Source: Microbacterium sp. 11MF (GTDB lineage Bacteria; Actinomycetota; Actinomycetes; Actinomycetales; Microbacteriaceae). Taken from it: a DNA stretch of 64,000 nucleotides. A program made the position numbers and the translations under genes. Positions within the stretch are counted from its first letter, which is position 1; each line of letters begins with the position of its first letter. The stretch is taken from NCBI RefSeq assembly GCF_000383475.1, contig NZ_KB911461.1:186001-250000 (forward strand), written 5' to 3'. Shown piece by piece: positions 33,209 to 41,592 of this stretch. Below the pieces are notes generated by a model, which was given only the letters and a program-made list of their open reading frames with translations, made no database searches and was not told where the DNA came from.

Positions 33209-34653
33209 GCGGACGGCACCTGCAGCACGCCATTACGGCGGTGCGGCAGCCGAGCGAGCGATGCATCGCGGAGCGCCTCCGGCAGCAGCGCGTCGGGCGC
33301 GTCCTGGAACGCGACCGGTCGCAGGAACCGGCGGATCGCGGTCGCGCCGACCGAGGTGTGGAGCGACGTCGTCGCGGGCCACGGTCCGCCGTGCTGCTGC
33401 GACCACGTCACGGCGACGCCGGTCGGCCAGCCTGCGAACAGTACGCGTCCGGCGCGCAGCTGCAGCAGCTCGAGCACCTCGGTGACGTCTTCGCCCGCCT
33501 CGCTATGGAGGGTTGCGGTGAGGCTTCCCGGCACGGCACGCAGGGCCCGCAGCAGCTCGGCGTGGTCGCTGTAGCGGACGAGCAGCGTGACCGGTCCGAA
33601 CACCTCGGCGATCAGCGTCTCGGGGCGCTCGGCGACCGCCGCGGCATCCGTCGTCAACACCACGGGGCGGGCGCCGTCGGGCGTCTCGGCGCCCTGGGCG
33701 AGCACCTCGACCGACGGGTCGGCCTCGAGGTCGCGGATGCCGTCGGGGAATGCGGTCGTGATGCGCTCGGTCAGCAGCGGCCCACCCGCCGCGCCGGCGA
33801 CGGCGTCGGCGACGAGCTGCTCGATGCCGGCATCCCGCGGGATGAAGACGACGCCCGGCTTCGTGCAGAACTGGCCGGCGCCGAGGGTGAACGAGCCGAC
33901 GAGGCCCGTCGCAAGCGCCTCACCGCGCGCGGCGGCCGCGCCGGTCGTGACGACGACGGGGTTCACGCTGCCGAGCTCGCCGTAGAACGGGATCGGGTCG
34001 GGCCGTCCGTTCGCGAGGTCGAACAGCGCGCGGCCGCCCGAGAGCGAGCCGGTGAACCCGGCCGCCTGGATGGCGGGGTGCTGCACGAGCGCGTTCCCGG
34101 CCTCGCGGCCCTCGATGAGGGCGAGCGATCCGTCGGGCGCCCCCGCGGCGCGAAGCGCCTCGATCGCGATCGCGGCGGTGCGCTCCGACAGCTCGGGGTG
34201 GCCGGAGTGCGCCTTCACGATGACGGGGTTGCCCGCCGCCCACGCCGAGGCGGTGTCGCCGCCGCAGACCGAGAAGGCGAACGGGAAGTTGGATGCCGAG
34301 AACACGGCGACCGGGCCGACGCCGACCAGCAGGCGACGCAGCTCCGGGCGGGGCGGGGTGGCCGCGGCATCCGCGTCGTCGACCGTCAGCTCGAGGTAAG
34401 AACCCTCGCGGACGACCGCGGCGAACAGGCGCAGCTGACCGGTCGTGCGACCGACCTCGCCGCGCAGGCGCACGGCGCCGAGGCGCGTCTCACGGTCGGC
34501 GATCGCGACCAGCTCGTCGGCGTTCGCGTCGAGCGCGTCGGCGACGGCGCTCAGCCAGCGGGCGCGATCGTCGGCGGACGACGTGCGCCAGATCGGCGCG
34601 GCGGCCGCCGCAGCGTCGGTGAGGCGGGCGAGCTCTTCGGGTGACGTGGTCAT
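33205..34653 (-). CDS. 2-oxoglutarate semialdehyde dehydrogenase
   Basis: A 482-residue aldehyde dehydrogenase-superfamily enzyme. The catalytic Cys263 lies in GAGQFCTKPG and Glu226 in FYGELGSVNP, as in 2,5-dioxopentanoate (KGSA) dehydrogenases. It oxidises 2-oxoglutarate semialdehyde to 2-oxoglutarate, the last step of the oxidative uronate route. The ATG at 34653 shares one base with the stop of the enolase-superfamily gene (TGATG). The frame is open upstream, but that part is antisense shadow. Confidence 0.9.
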   Translation of the reverse strand: MTTSPEELARLTDAAAAAAPIWRTSSADDRARWLSAVADALDANADELVAIADRETRLGAVRLRGEVGRTTGQLRLFAAVVREGSYLELTVDDADAAATPPRPELRRLLVGVGPVAVFSASNFPFAFSVCGGDTASAWAAGNPVIVKAHSGHPELSERTAAIAIEALRAAGAPDGSLALIEGREAGNALVQHPAIQAAGFTGSLSGGRALFDLANGRPDPIPFYGELGSVNPVVVTTGAAAARGEALATGLVGSFTLGAGQFCTKPGVVFIPRDAGIEQLVADAVAGAAGGPLLTERITTAFPDGIRDLEADPSVEVLAQGAETPDGARPVVLTTDAAAVAERPETLIAEVFGPVTLLVRYSDHAELLRALRAVPGSLTATLHSEAGEDVTEVLELLQLRAGRVLFAGWPTGVAVTWSQQHGGPWPATTSLHTSVGATAIRRFLRPVAFQDAPDALLPEALRDASLARLPHRRNGVLQVPSA

Positions 34654-35741
34654 CACAGTCCTTCCGGGTGGGTGAAGCGCAGTCCGAGACCCTCGTGGGG
34701 CACCTCGGTCAGGGTTCCGTCGACGATGGCGACGGGGGAGGGGCCCTCGAGCGCACCGAGGGCGCCAAACGCAGCGTCCTCGATGTCCTCGACGAGGACC
34801 TCCTGCGGCAGGACCAGCGCGAGCTGGCCCGACAGTTCGGGCAACAGGTGGGGGTGCAGGTCCATGCCCGCAGCGTGCGCGTCGCCCGCGATCTCGAGGA
34901 ACGGCGTGATCCCGCCGACGCGGACGATGTTCGGCTGCACGACCTGCGCGGCGCCCGAGCGCACGAAGTCGTCGAAGCGGTAGCGGGTGTGGACGTTCTC
35001 GCCGAGGGCGATCGGCACTCCCGATCCGGCACGCAGGCGCCTCGCGAGCTCGATGTGGCCGGCGAGGTCGTCGGCGCGCAGCGGCTCTTCGATCCAGGCG
35101 ATGTCGGATGCCGCGAGTGCCTCGACGGCGGTCGTCGCCCGGTCGAGGTCCCACCGCTGGTTCGCGTCGATCATGAGTTGCCGGTCCGTTCCGATGACGT
35201 CACGCACCGCCGCGACGCGCGCGACGTCGCGCGCGAGATCGGGGCTGCCGACCTTCATCTTCACGGCGTCGAAGCCGGCATCGACCCAGCGCTGCGCCTG
35301 GGCGAGCAGGTCGTCGAGCTCGTAGTGCAGATTGATGCCGCTGCCGTAGGAGCGCACCGATTCGCGACGGCGACCGATCGAGGTCGACACCGAGAGGCCG
35401 GCGGCGCGGGCCGCGGCATCCCACAGCGCGAGGTCGAGACCCGCGATCGCGATCGTCGTGAGGCCGCCGCCACCCGCCTCGTGCAGGTGGCGCCACAGCT
35501 CGCGCCAGACCTCCGCCGGCTCGGCCGAGCGGCCGACGGCGAAGGCGGGGATGTCGTGCTGAAGCAGCGCGAGAACCGCCTCGGCGCCGATCTGCGGGGT
35601 CCAGGAGAAGCCCCACCCCTCGGCGCCGTCCGATCGCACGACGTGGGTCGCGATGACGCCGACCGACGTGACGTCTGCGGCCCACGGGCGCGTCAGCGGC
35701 ACCCGGATCAGCCGGGCGCCTAGTGAGGCGATCGTGGTCAC
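34653..35741 (-). CDS. enolase-superfamily dehydratase or lactone cycloisomerase
   Basis: A 362-residue mandelate racemase/muconate lactonising enzyme-like protein. The base motif KMK is at 161-163, metal ligands are Asp192 (MIDANQRW), Glu218 or Glu219 (IEEP) and Glu248 (LGEN), and His296/His298 lie in LHPHLLPE. Between uronate dehydrogenase and KdgD it should act on the aldarolactone or aldarate, giving 3-deoxy-2-ketohexarate, as galactarolactone cycloisomerase (Gci) or galactarate dehydratase does. The sequence alone does not separate these. GTG start, coupled to kdgD by GTGA. Confidence 0.85.
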   Translation of the reverse strand: MTTIASLGARLIRVPLTRPWAADVTSVGVIATHVVRSDGAEGWGFSWTPQIGAEAVLALLQHDIPAFAVGRSAEPAEVWRELWRHLHEAGGGGLTTIAIAGLDLALWDAAARAAGLSVSTSIGRRRESVRSYGSGINLHYELDDLLAQAQRWVDAGFDAVKMKVGSPDLARDVARVAAVRDVIGTDRQLMIDANQRWDLDRATTAVEALAASDIAWIEEPLRADDLAGHIELARRLRAGSGVPIALGENVHTRYRFDDFVRSGAAQVVQPNIVRVGGITPFLEIAGDAHAAGMDLHPHLLPELSGQLALVLPQEVLVEDIEDAAFGALGALEGPSPVAIVDGTLTEVPHEGLGLRFTHPEGL

Positions 35742-36637
35742 AGCAGTGCGCGGCCCGCGGCGAGGATCTCGGCCAGACGGGCCTCCTGGGCCGCGGTCGG
35801 GTCGACCAGCGGAGCGCGGACCGAACCGACGGGGAGTCCCTCGAGGCGCAGGCCCGCCTTGATGAGCGAGACGCCGAAGCCAGGGGTCTCGTCGCGGAGC
35901 GCGACGAGCGGCGCGTAGAACCCGTCGAGGATCGCCATCCGACGCGCCTCGTCGCCGTCGATGTACGCGCGGTAGTACGCGTTCGCCACCTCCGGGATCA
36001 TCGCGAAGGCCGCCGAGGAGTACAGCGGCACGCCGATGCCGCGGTACGCGCCCTGGGTCAGCTCGGCGGTCAGCAGACCGTTGAAGAACGCGAAGTCCTC
36101 ACGACCGGCATCCGCGACCGCCCGGACGATCAGCTGCGTGGCGCCGATGTCGCCGATGCCGTCCTTGAAGCCGATGACCTTCGGGTTCGCGGCGAGCGTG
36201 CGGATCGACTCGGCCGTGAACGCCGCCGACCCGCGGTGGTAGACGATGACAGGCAGATCGGATGCCGCGGCGATCGCCTCGACGTAGGCGATGAGCCCGC
36301 GCTGCGGGGCCCCCACGAGGTACGGCGGCAGGACGAGCAGGCCGTCGGCACCGGCATCGGCCGCGGAGCGCGCGACCTCGATCGCGTGGCCCAGAGGGCC
36401 GCCGGCTCCGGCGATGACGGGGACGCGACCGGCGACCGCGTCGACCGCGGTGCGGACCACGAGCGCCGACTCGCTGGCGGACAGGGCGTGGAACTCGCCC
36501 GTGCCGCACGCGGGGAAGACGCCGCCGGCACCGGCATCCACTCCTGCGGTGACGTGCTGGGTCAGGAGGTCGGTCTCGACGCGGTCCGCCGAGTCGAACG
36601 GGGTGACGGGGAAGAAGAGGATGCCGCGGAAGTTCAT
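35738..36637 (-). CDS. kdgD: 5-dehydro-4-deoxyglucarate dehydratase
   Basis: A 299-residue member of the dihydrodipicolinate synthase family. Tyr133 (VYHRGS) and the Schiff-base Lys158 (IGFKDGIGD) are at the usual places, and FPACGTGEFHAL matches KdgD rather than DapA. It dehydrates and decarboxylates 3-deoxy-2-keto-hexarate to 2-oxoglutarate semialdehyde. Its ATG overlaps the uronate dehydrogenase stop by 4 bases. Confidence 0.9.
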   Translation of the reverse strand: MNFRGILFFPVTPFDSADRVETDLLTQHVTAGVDAGAGGVFPACGTGEFHALSASESALVVRTAVDAVAGRVPVIAGAGGPLGHAIEVARSAADAGADGLLVLPPYLVGAPQRGLIAYVEAIAAASDLPVIVYHRGSAAFTAESIRTLAANPKVIGFKDGIGDIGATQLIVRAVADAGREDFAFFNGLLTAELTQGAYRGIGVPLYSSAAFAMIPEVANAYYRAYIDGDEARRMAILDGFYAPLVALRDETPGFGVSLIKAGLRLEGLPVGSVRAPLVDPTAAQEARLAEILAAGRALL

Positions 36638-37572
36638 ACCGGCACGTCCTTTCGATCGGAGACGGCGTTCAGGGAGGAGGAGGTGAGTTCGGTCCGCCAC
36701 GAGTGCTGCGGCCGCCAGCCGAGCACGCGCGCCGCCTTCGCGTTCGAGAACGCGGGCGAGGTGCCGGTGAGGGCGCGGGCGAGGTCGTCGGTCCCGGGGA
36801 CGAAGCGCGGCAGGAGCTCGGCCAGGGGGGCGTCGGCCAGCGCATCGTCGGCGCCGACGAAGAACACCTCGGCGTTCGGGATGTCGGGGAGCGCCCCCAG
36901 CAGCAGATCGGTGAACGATGCAACGTCGCGGGCGTCGACGTAGTTGAAGAGGGCCGGAGCCGACAGTGCGGGATCGGCGATCCGCTCGGCGACCGTGTGG
37001 CCCTGCTGGGTCGGGGCCCCCGCCCATTCCTCGGGCGCGATGACGTAGCAGGGGCGGAACGTCGCGTAGCGGACGTCGTCGCCGGTGCGCCGGTGCAGCA
37101 TCGACACGGTCTGCTCGATCATGAGCTTCGACAGCGCGTACGCGTTCCACGGCCGCGGCGTCGACGTCTCGTCGAGCGGCAGGGACTCGGGCAGCCAGCC
37201 CGACGGGTTGCCGTAACCGAGCACGGTGGGGCTGGATGCCGCGACGACGCGTCCGATGCCGGCATCCACCGCTCCGCCGAGGACCGAGACGGCGAGACCG
37301 GTGTTCGTCCGCATGATCACGTCTTCGGGGGCGCTGAACGGTACGGCGATTGCGGCGAGGTGCACGAGCGAGTCGGCCTTCGCCCGCATGAGCGTCTCGG
37401 CGGTGGCCGCCGCGTCGAGCAGGTCGATCGAGATCTGCTCGACGCCGTCGATGCGGAGGTCGTCGGACGGGGCGCGATCGAGCGAGACGACCTCGTGCCC
37501 GAATGCGGCGAGCCCGGCGACGAGGTTGCGCCCGAGTCGGCCTGAGCCGCCGGTGACGACGACGCGACTCAT
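36634..37572 (-). CDS. udh: uronate dehydrogenase
   Basis: A 312-residue NAD-dependent epimerase/dehydratase-fold protein. It has GGSGRLG at residues 8-14, LVHLAAI near 69-75 and catalytic Tyr145 and Lys149 in NAYALSK. The length and context match uronate dehydrogenase, which oxidises D-galacturonate or D-glucuronate to the aldarolactone. It overlaps the Gfo/Idh gene by 4 bases upstream. A sugar epimerase is the alternative, less likely next to kdgD. Confidence 0.82.
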   Translation of the reverse strand: MSRVVVTGGSGRLGRNLVAGLAAFGHEVVSLDRAPSDDLRIDGVEQISIDLLDAAATAETLMRAKADSLVHLAAIAVPFSAPEDVIMRTNTGLAVSVLGGAVDAGIGRVVAASSPTVLGYGNPSGWLPESLPLDETSTPRPWNAYALSKLMIEQTVSMLHRRTGDDVRYATFRPCYVIAPEEWAGAPTQQGHTVAERIADPALSAPALFNYVDARDVASFTDLLLGALPDIPNAEVFFVGADDALADAPLAELLPRFVPGTDDLARALTGTSPAFSNAKAARVLGWRPQHSWRTELTSSSLNAVSDRKDVPV

Positions 37573-38915
37573 CGGGGAATCCGGGGTGTCGAGTCGCGGA
37601 GGATCGCGACGCCGAGATCGGCGACCTGCACCGGCAGGCCGGTCTCGAGCGAGCGGTTGCCGGCGATGCCGACCGCGATCGATCGGACGCCGTCGGTCCA
37701 GTCGGCAGGACGGCCGAGCGGGTCGTTCACCGGCCCTGCGAAGACATCGGCCAGGAGCAGGGCGTCGCCGCCGCCGTGAGCGGATTCGCCCGAGACGATC
37801 GGAACCTCGACGGCCTCCTCCCAGTGGCGCTGCACGAGCAGGCGCTCGCCCATGGGGCGGAGGCTCGAGTGCGCGGCATCCTGCACCGCGCTGGGGTCGA
37901 CGACCGGGTGCAGTCCGTCGCCGACGAGGACGGCGCCCCGCTCGACGACCTCAAGCTCCGCGCGGCCCTCGGTGCCGTTGATCGCGACGCGGTAGCCCTC
38001 CCAGGGGGCGTGCGCGTTCAGCGAGTACGACAGGGTCGCGCCGTCCGAGTAGTCGACGACGAGGGCGAGGTTGTCCTCGATCGTGATGCCGGGTCCGAAG
38101 ACGTCGCGGTCGCGGACGTAACCGTCGTGCTGCTCGGCGTCGAGGTACAGCGCGCGCAGGCGCTCGTCGCCGCGCAGGTCGAGCTCGAACGGGTCGCGGT
38201 TGCCGTCGTGCGTGCCGCGGTCGGGGCGGTCACCGAGGCCACGGGCGGCGGCGTTGTCGGCGCCGTAGAAGCGGAGGGCTCCCGAGGCGAAGACGCGGCG
38301 CGGGCGCTGCCCGATCCACCAGTTGACGAGGTCGAAGTGGTGGCTGGACTTGTGGACGAGGAGCCCGCCGGAGTGCTCCTTCTCGCGGTGCCAGCGGCGG
38401 AAGTAGTCCGCGCCGTGCTGCGTGTCGAGCATCCAGGAGAAGTCGATGGAGGTGACGCGACCGATCCGGCCCTCGGCGATGACCTGGCGCAGGGCGGTGT
38501 TGCGCGGCGCGTACCGATAGTTGAAGGTCAGGACGACCGATCGCCCCGTGCGCTGGGCGGCCGCCTCGATCGCGGCGGCGCTGGCCGCGTCGATGGTGAG
38601 GGGCTTCTCGACGACGACGTCGGCCCCAGCATCCATCGATCGGACGATCAGCTCGGCGTGCAGGTCGTCGCGCGCCGTCACGATGACCCGCTCGATGCGC
38701 TCTGCGCGGATCATCTCCTCGAGCTGGTCGGGCTGCCAGGTGGACGGAGCGGCGAGGCCGTGGTCGACGAGGCGGTCGACGTAGAACTGCGCGCGGGTCG
38801 GGTTCGGCTCGCAGATCGCGACGAGGTCGGCGCGGTCGCGGTAGTCGTCGGCGATGGCGTCCACGTACATCTGTGCGCGGTGGCCTGCGCCGACGAGGGC
38901 GTACCGGGTGGTCAT
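37569..38915 (-). CDS. Gfo/Idh/MocA-family oxidoreductase
   Basis: A 448-residue oxidoreductase with an N-terminal NAD(P) fold (YALVGAGHRAQMYVDAI) and the EKP motif in DVVVEKPLT near residue 104. The rest is the C-terminal substrate domain with HKSSHHFDLVNWWIG, which supplies likely catalytic His and Asp residues. It is the first gene of the uronate operon and follows a LacI-type operator. The substrate is unknown; it may oxidise a modified uronate or an oligosaccharide end so that it can enter the pathway. Confidence 0.85.
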   Translation of the reverse strand: MTTRYALVGAGHRAQMYVDAIADDYRDRADLVAICEPNPTRAQFYVDRLVDHGLAAPSTWQPDQLEEMIRAERIERVIVTARDDLHAELIVRSMDAGADVVVEKPLTIDAASAAAIEAAAQRTGRSVVLTFNYRYAPRNTALRQVIAEGRIGRVTSIDFSWMLDTQHGADYFRRWHREKEHSGGLLVHKSSHHFDLVNWWIGQRPRRVFASGALRFYGADNAAARGLGDRPDRGTHDGNRDPFELDLRGDERLRALYLDAEQHDGYVRDRDVFGPGITIEDNLALVVDYSDGATLSYSLNAHAPWEGYRVAINGTEGRAELEVVERGAVLVGDGLHPVVDPSAVQDAAHSSLRPMGERLLVQRHWEEAVEVPIVSGESAHGGGDALLLADVFAGPVNDPLGRPADWTDGVRSIAVGIAGNRSLETGLPVQVADLGVAILRDSTPRIPR

Positions 38916-38960
38916 GGCTCTCCTTCGTGCCGGACTCCTCCGAGCCGGGAAACAGGCTCA

Positions 38961-38972
38961 GGAAACGTTTTC
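38961..38972. promoter_or_regulatory. LacI-type operator of the uronate operon
   Basis: GGAAACGTTTTC at 38961-38972, flanked by CTCA and CTCAG. It lies just downstream of a TACCGT -10 box (minus strand, 38977-38982), so binding would cover the transcription start of the six-gene operon. Confidence 0.65.
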
Positions 38973-39048
38973 TCAGACGGTAGCACGGATGCCACCGGCT
39001 CCGCGAGGAATGTTCTCGAGCGGCAGTGGATCGTTTCAGTCGCGCGAT

Positions 39049-40041
39049 TCAGCGCGTGGGCGCGGCGGTCGTTCCGCGGAGGATGACCTCGGGGACGACG
39101 GTGTGCGTGGCGTCGGGCGTCTCGCCCTGCAGCAGGGCGCGGAGTGCTCGCCAGGCGAGGGCGCCGAGCTCCGCCGTCGGGACGGCGGCGGTCGTCAGCC
39201 CGGGGGAGGTGTAGCGCGCGAAGGGGATGTCGTCGAAGCCCGCGATCGACAGATCGCCGGGCACGGTCAGACCGCGCTCGGTGGCGGCGCTGAGGAGGCC
39301 CATGGCGGACAGGTCGTTGAAGGCGAGGACGGCGGTCGCGCCCGAGTCGAGGACGGCGTCGAGCGAGTCGGCGCCGGCCGCGAAGTCGACACCCGCCGGG
39401 ATCTCGAAGATCTCGCACCCGTCGAGGGTCGCGCGGGCGTCGTCGAGTGCGGCGAGGCGCTGCGCGTTCGAGGCGCTCCGCTTGGCGCCGGCGAGGTAGG
39501 CGATGCGGCGGTGGCCGAGACCGTAGAGGTGGTCGATGACCTCGCGGAGCGGGGTGCGGTAGTCGGCCGCGACGCTGGGGGCGTCGCCGGCGCGGTTCAC
39601 GAGCACGACGGGCGCCACCTCGGCGAGGACCTCGGCGAGGGCGGCATCCGACATGCGGGGAGCGCAGAGCACGAGACCGTCGGAGCGGCGGCGGGACTCG
39701 AGGGCGAGCAGGCGCTCCTGGTCTTCGTGCTCATCGGAGTCGGCGACGAGCACGTGGTAGCCGTCTGCGACGGCGGCGCGACTGAGGCCGCGGAGCATGC
39801 CCTGGAACGTCGGGTTCGAGAGGTCGGGCACGACGACCGAGATCGTCTGGGTCTTGCCGAGGACGAGGCTGCGGGCGAGCGGGTTGGCGGAGTAGCCGAG
39901 TTCGGTGGCCGACGTGCGGACCCGTTCGGCGAGGGCCGGATCGACGGTCGCGTTGCCGTTCATCACGCGGGAGACGGTGGCCAGCGAGACGCCGGCGTGC
40001 TTGGCCACGTCGGTGATCGTGGTCTGCTTCTGCCCTGCCAT
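39049..40041 (-). CDS. LacI-family regulator of the uronate genes
   Basis: A 330-residue LacI/GalR repressor with the DNA-binding part TITDVAKHAGVSLATVSRVMNG and a sugar-binding domain (VVVPDLSNPTFQGML, AGFDDIPFARY). GGGGGAG before the ATG at 40041 sets the start; an upstream ATG at 40095 would add 18 residues of low quality. Operators of the GGAAACGTTTT type lie upstream of this gene and of the neighbouring uronate operon, so it probably controls both and itself. Confidence 0.9.
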   Translation of the reverse strand: MAGQKQTTITDVAKHAGVSLATVSRVMNGNATVDPALAERVRTSATELGYSANPLARSLVLGKTQTISVVVPDLSNPTFQGMLRGLSRAAVADGYHVLVADSDEHEDQERLLALESRRRSDGLVLCAPRMSDAALAEVLAEVAPVVLVNRAGDAPSVAADYRTPLREVIDHLYGLGHRRIAYLAGAKRSASNAQRLAALDDARATLDGCEIFEIPAGVDFAAGADSLDAVLDSGATAVLAFNDLSAMGLLSAATERGLTVPGDLSIAGFDDIPFARYTSPGLTTAAVPTAELGALAWRALRALLQGETPDATHTVVPEVILRGTTAAPTR

Positions 40042-40094
40042 CGGCTCCCCCTCGCGCCTGCCCGGCATGCGCATCGCGCGCGCCAGTGTGGCCA

Positions 40095-40116
40095 TACTAT
40101 GCGAGGAAACGTTTTA
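40095..40116. promoter_or_regulatory. shared promoter and LacI operator
   Basis: TACTAT at 40095-40100 serves as -10 for the M24-like gene, and its reverse, ATAGTA, overlaps a TAGTAT box for the LacI gene. GGAAACGTTTTA at 40105-40116 is the operator over the + strand start site. Confidence 0.55.
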
Positions 40117-40131
40117 TGACGGGAGACGACG

Positions 40132-41169
40132 ATGTCCGGATCTGCTGCTGACCGAGCCGCGAAACGTGAGCGGATGGCTGGTGTGCGGCGGGATGCCGGG
40201 GGTCGCCCACTCGTGCTCTCGTCGTACGAAGCGCTCGCCTGGTACCTCGAGGGCGCCCGCACGCATGTCTCCCTCGCCGGCCCGCCGGTGTTGGCGGTTC
40301 GCGTCGACGATGACGGAGACACACTGTTCGTGAGCGCGAACGAGGCCGACCGGCTGATCGCCGAGGAGCTGCTGCCCGAGGATGCCGACCGCGTCGTCCG
40401 TGTGCCGTGGCACCAGCCCGTGCTCGAGGCCGCGGGTGCCGGTCTCGCCGAGGTCGATGTCACAGCCGCGCTGCGCGCCGCGCGCGCATCGCTGCTTCCC
40501 GCCGAGGCCGATCGGTACCGCGCGCTCGGGCGCGAGACGGCGGAGGTGCTGACGGCGGTCGCCCGCGGACTGAGTGCGTCTTCGACCGAGCGCTCGGCCG
40601 CGGCTGCGCTCGCCGAGGGGCTCGTGGCGCGGGGCATCGATCCGCTCGTGATTCTGGTCGCGGGGGAGGAGCGGCTGCCTCACCGGCATCCGCTCCCCAC
40701 CGACGGGGCGCTCGGGCGTCGGGCGATGCTCGTCGTCTGCGGGCGGCGGCACGGCCTGATCGCCAACGCGACGCGGTGGGTCGGCGAGGCGGACGCCGAT
40801 GACGAACGGATCCTCGAGGTCGAGGCGGCGTTCTTCGCCGCCACACGTCCGGGCGCCCGGCTGAACGACGTCTTCGCGGCCGGGACCGTCGGGTACGCGG
40901 CATCCGGGTTCGACGCGGACGAGTGGACGAAGCACCACCAGGGCGGACCGACCGGGTACGCCGGGCGCGACCCCCGCGCGACGACGCTGACGACGGATGT
41001 CGTCGCGTCACCGCACGCGTTTGCGTGGAACCCCAGCGCCCCGGGCGCGAAGGTCGAGGACACCGTGCTCGTGACGGAGTCGGGTATCGAGGTGCTGACG
41101 GTCGACCCCGCGTGGCCGACCGTGGAGTTCGGCGGGGTGCGGCGGCCGATGGCGCGGGCGTTCGGCTGA
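40132..41169 (+). CDS. M24-family peptidase-like protein
   Basis: A 345-residue protein with a creatinase-like N-terminal domain and a pita-bread C-terminal domain. HHQGGPTGY near residue 265 matches the family His motif and a Glu is kept in TESGIEVLT. However, the metal-binding Asp pair of Xaa-Pro peptidases is replaced (GRRHGLIANATRWVG region), so it may be inactive as a metallopeptidase. It is under the LacI operator and divergent from the LacI gene, which links it to uronate use rather than to protein turnover. Confidence 0.75.
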   Translation: MSGSAADRAAKRERMAGVRRDAGGRPLVLSSYEALAWYLEGARTHVSLAGPPVLAVRVDDDGDTLFVSANEADRLIAEELLPEDADRVVRVPWHQPVLEAAGAGLAEVDVTAALRAARASLLPAEADRYRALGRETAEVLTAVARGLSASSTERSAAAALAEGLVARGIDPLVILVAGEERLPHRHPLPTDGALGRRAMLVVCGRRHGLIANATRWVGEADADDERILEVEAAFFAATRPGARLNDVFAAGTVGYAASGFDADEWTKHHQGGPTGYAGRDPRATTLTTDVVASPHAFAWNPSAPGAKVEDTVLVTESGIEVLTVDPAWPTVEFGGVRRPMARAFG

Positions 41170-41481
41170 CGCGGCACGCTCGGATTCGGAGACGTCTATG
41201 GCGTTGATCCTGCATTTCCGCACGGGCGCCCGCATCGTGGACGGGTCTCCACCCTCGACACGGCGCAGGGGTCCATCGATATCTCCGCCTTCGGCGGCTC
41301 GGCTGCGCTGCGCGAGCTGCACGTGGCGGAGAACCTGCCGCTGCGAGGCGTCCCGGCCGTGCTGGCGGGCGCACCCCACGCGACCGTGCATGTCGCTCGT
41401 GATTTCCATGACGCACCCGACGGAGCGGAGCGGGTCCATCGCATCGCGGTCCCGATCAAGAAGCCCCGCGCCACGCGCTGA
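41170..41481 (+). pseudogene. possible remnant of a gene C-terminus
   Basis: A stop-free frame of 103 codons ending in TGA, with high third-position GC from about 41260. It reads ...SIDISAFGGSAALRELHVAENL... and has no good start codon or ribosome site. It lies in the same frame as the M24-like gene after that gene's own stop. It looks like the tail of a lost gene, but no family could be assigned, and it may be chance. Confidence 0.3.
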
Positions 41482-41592
41482 CGTGAGGGCCCGCTCGAGA
41501 TGAATGAACTCTCATTCTCGGGATGTGGATAGGGGTCGTTTTCGGCTGATTCTGCCGGGGACGATGTCGGAGGTTGGTGGCAGAGTGCAGGT
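41482..41592. other. upstream region of the DUF222-HNH gene
   Basis: A 111-base AT-richer stretch with TGATTCT and GTTTTC runs but no clear promoter. Only a weak AGAGTGCAGG precedes the ATG at 41593. Nothing else is recognisable. Confidence 0.4.

Noticed and set aside
41167-41481. Stop-codon read-through extending the M24-like protein
   Set aside because: The proteins of this family end where the TGA is, and no recoding signal is visible. A gene remnant is the simpler reading.
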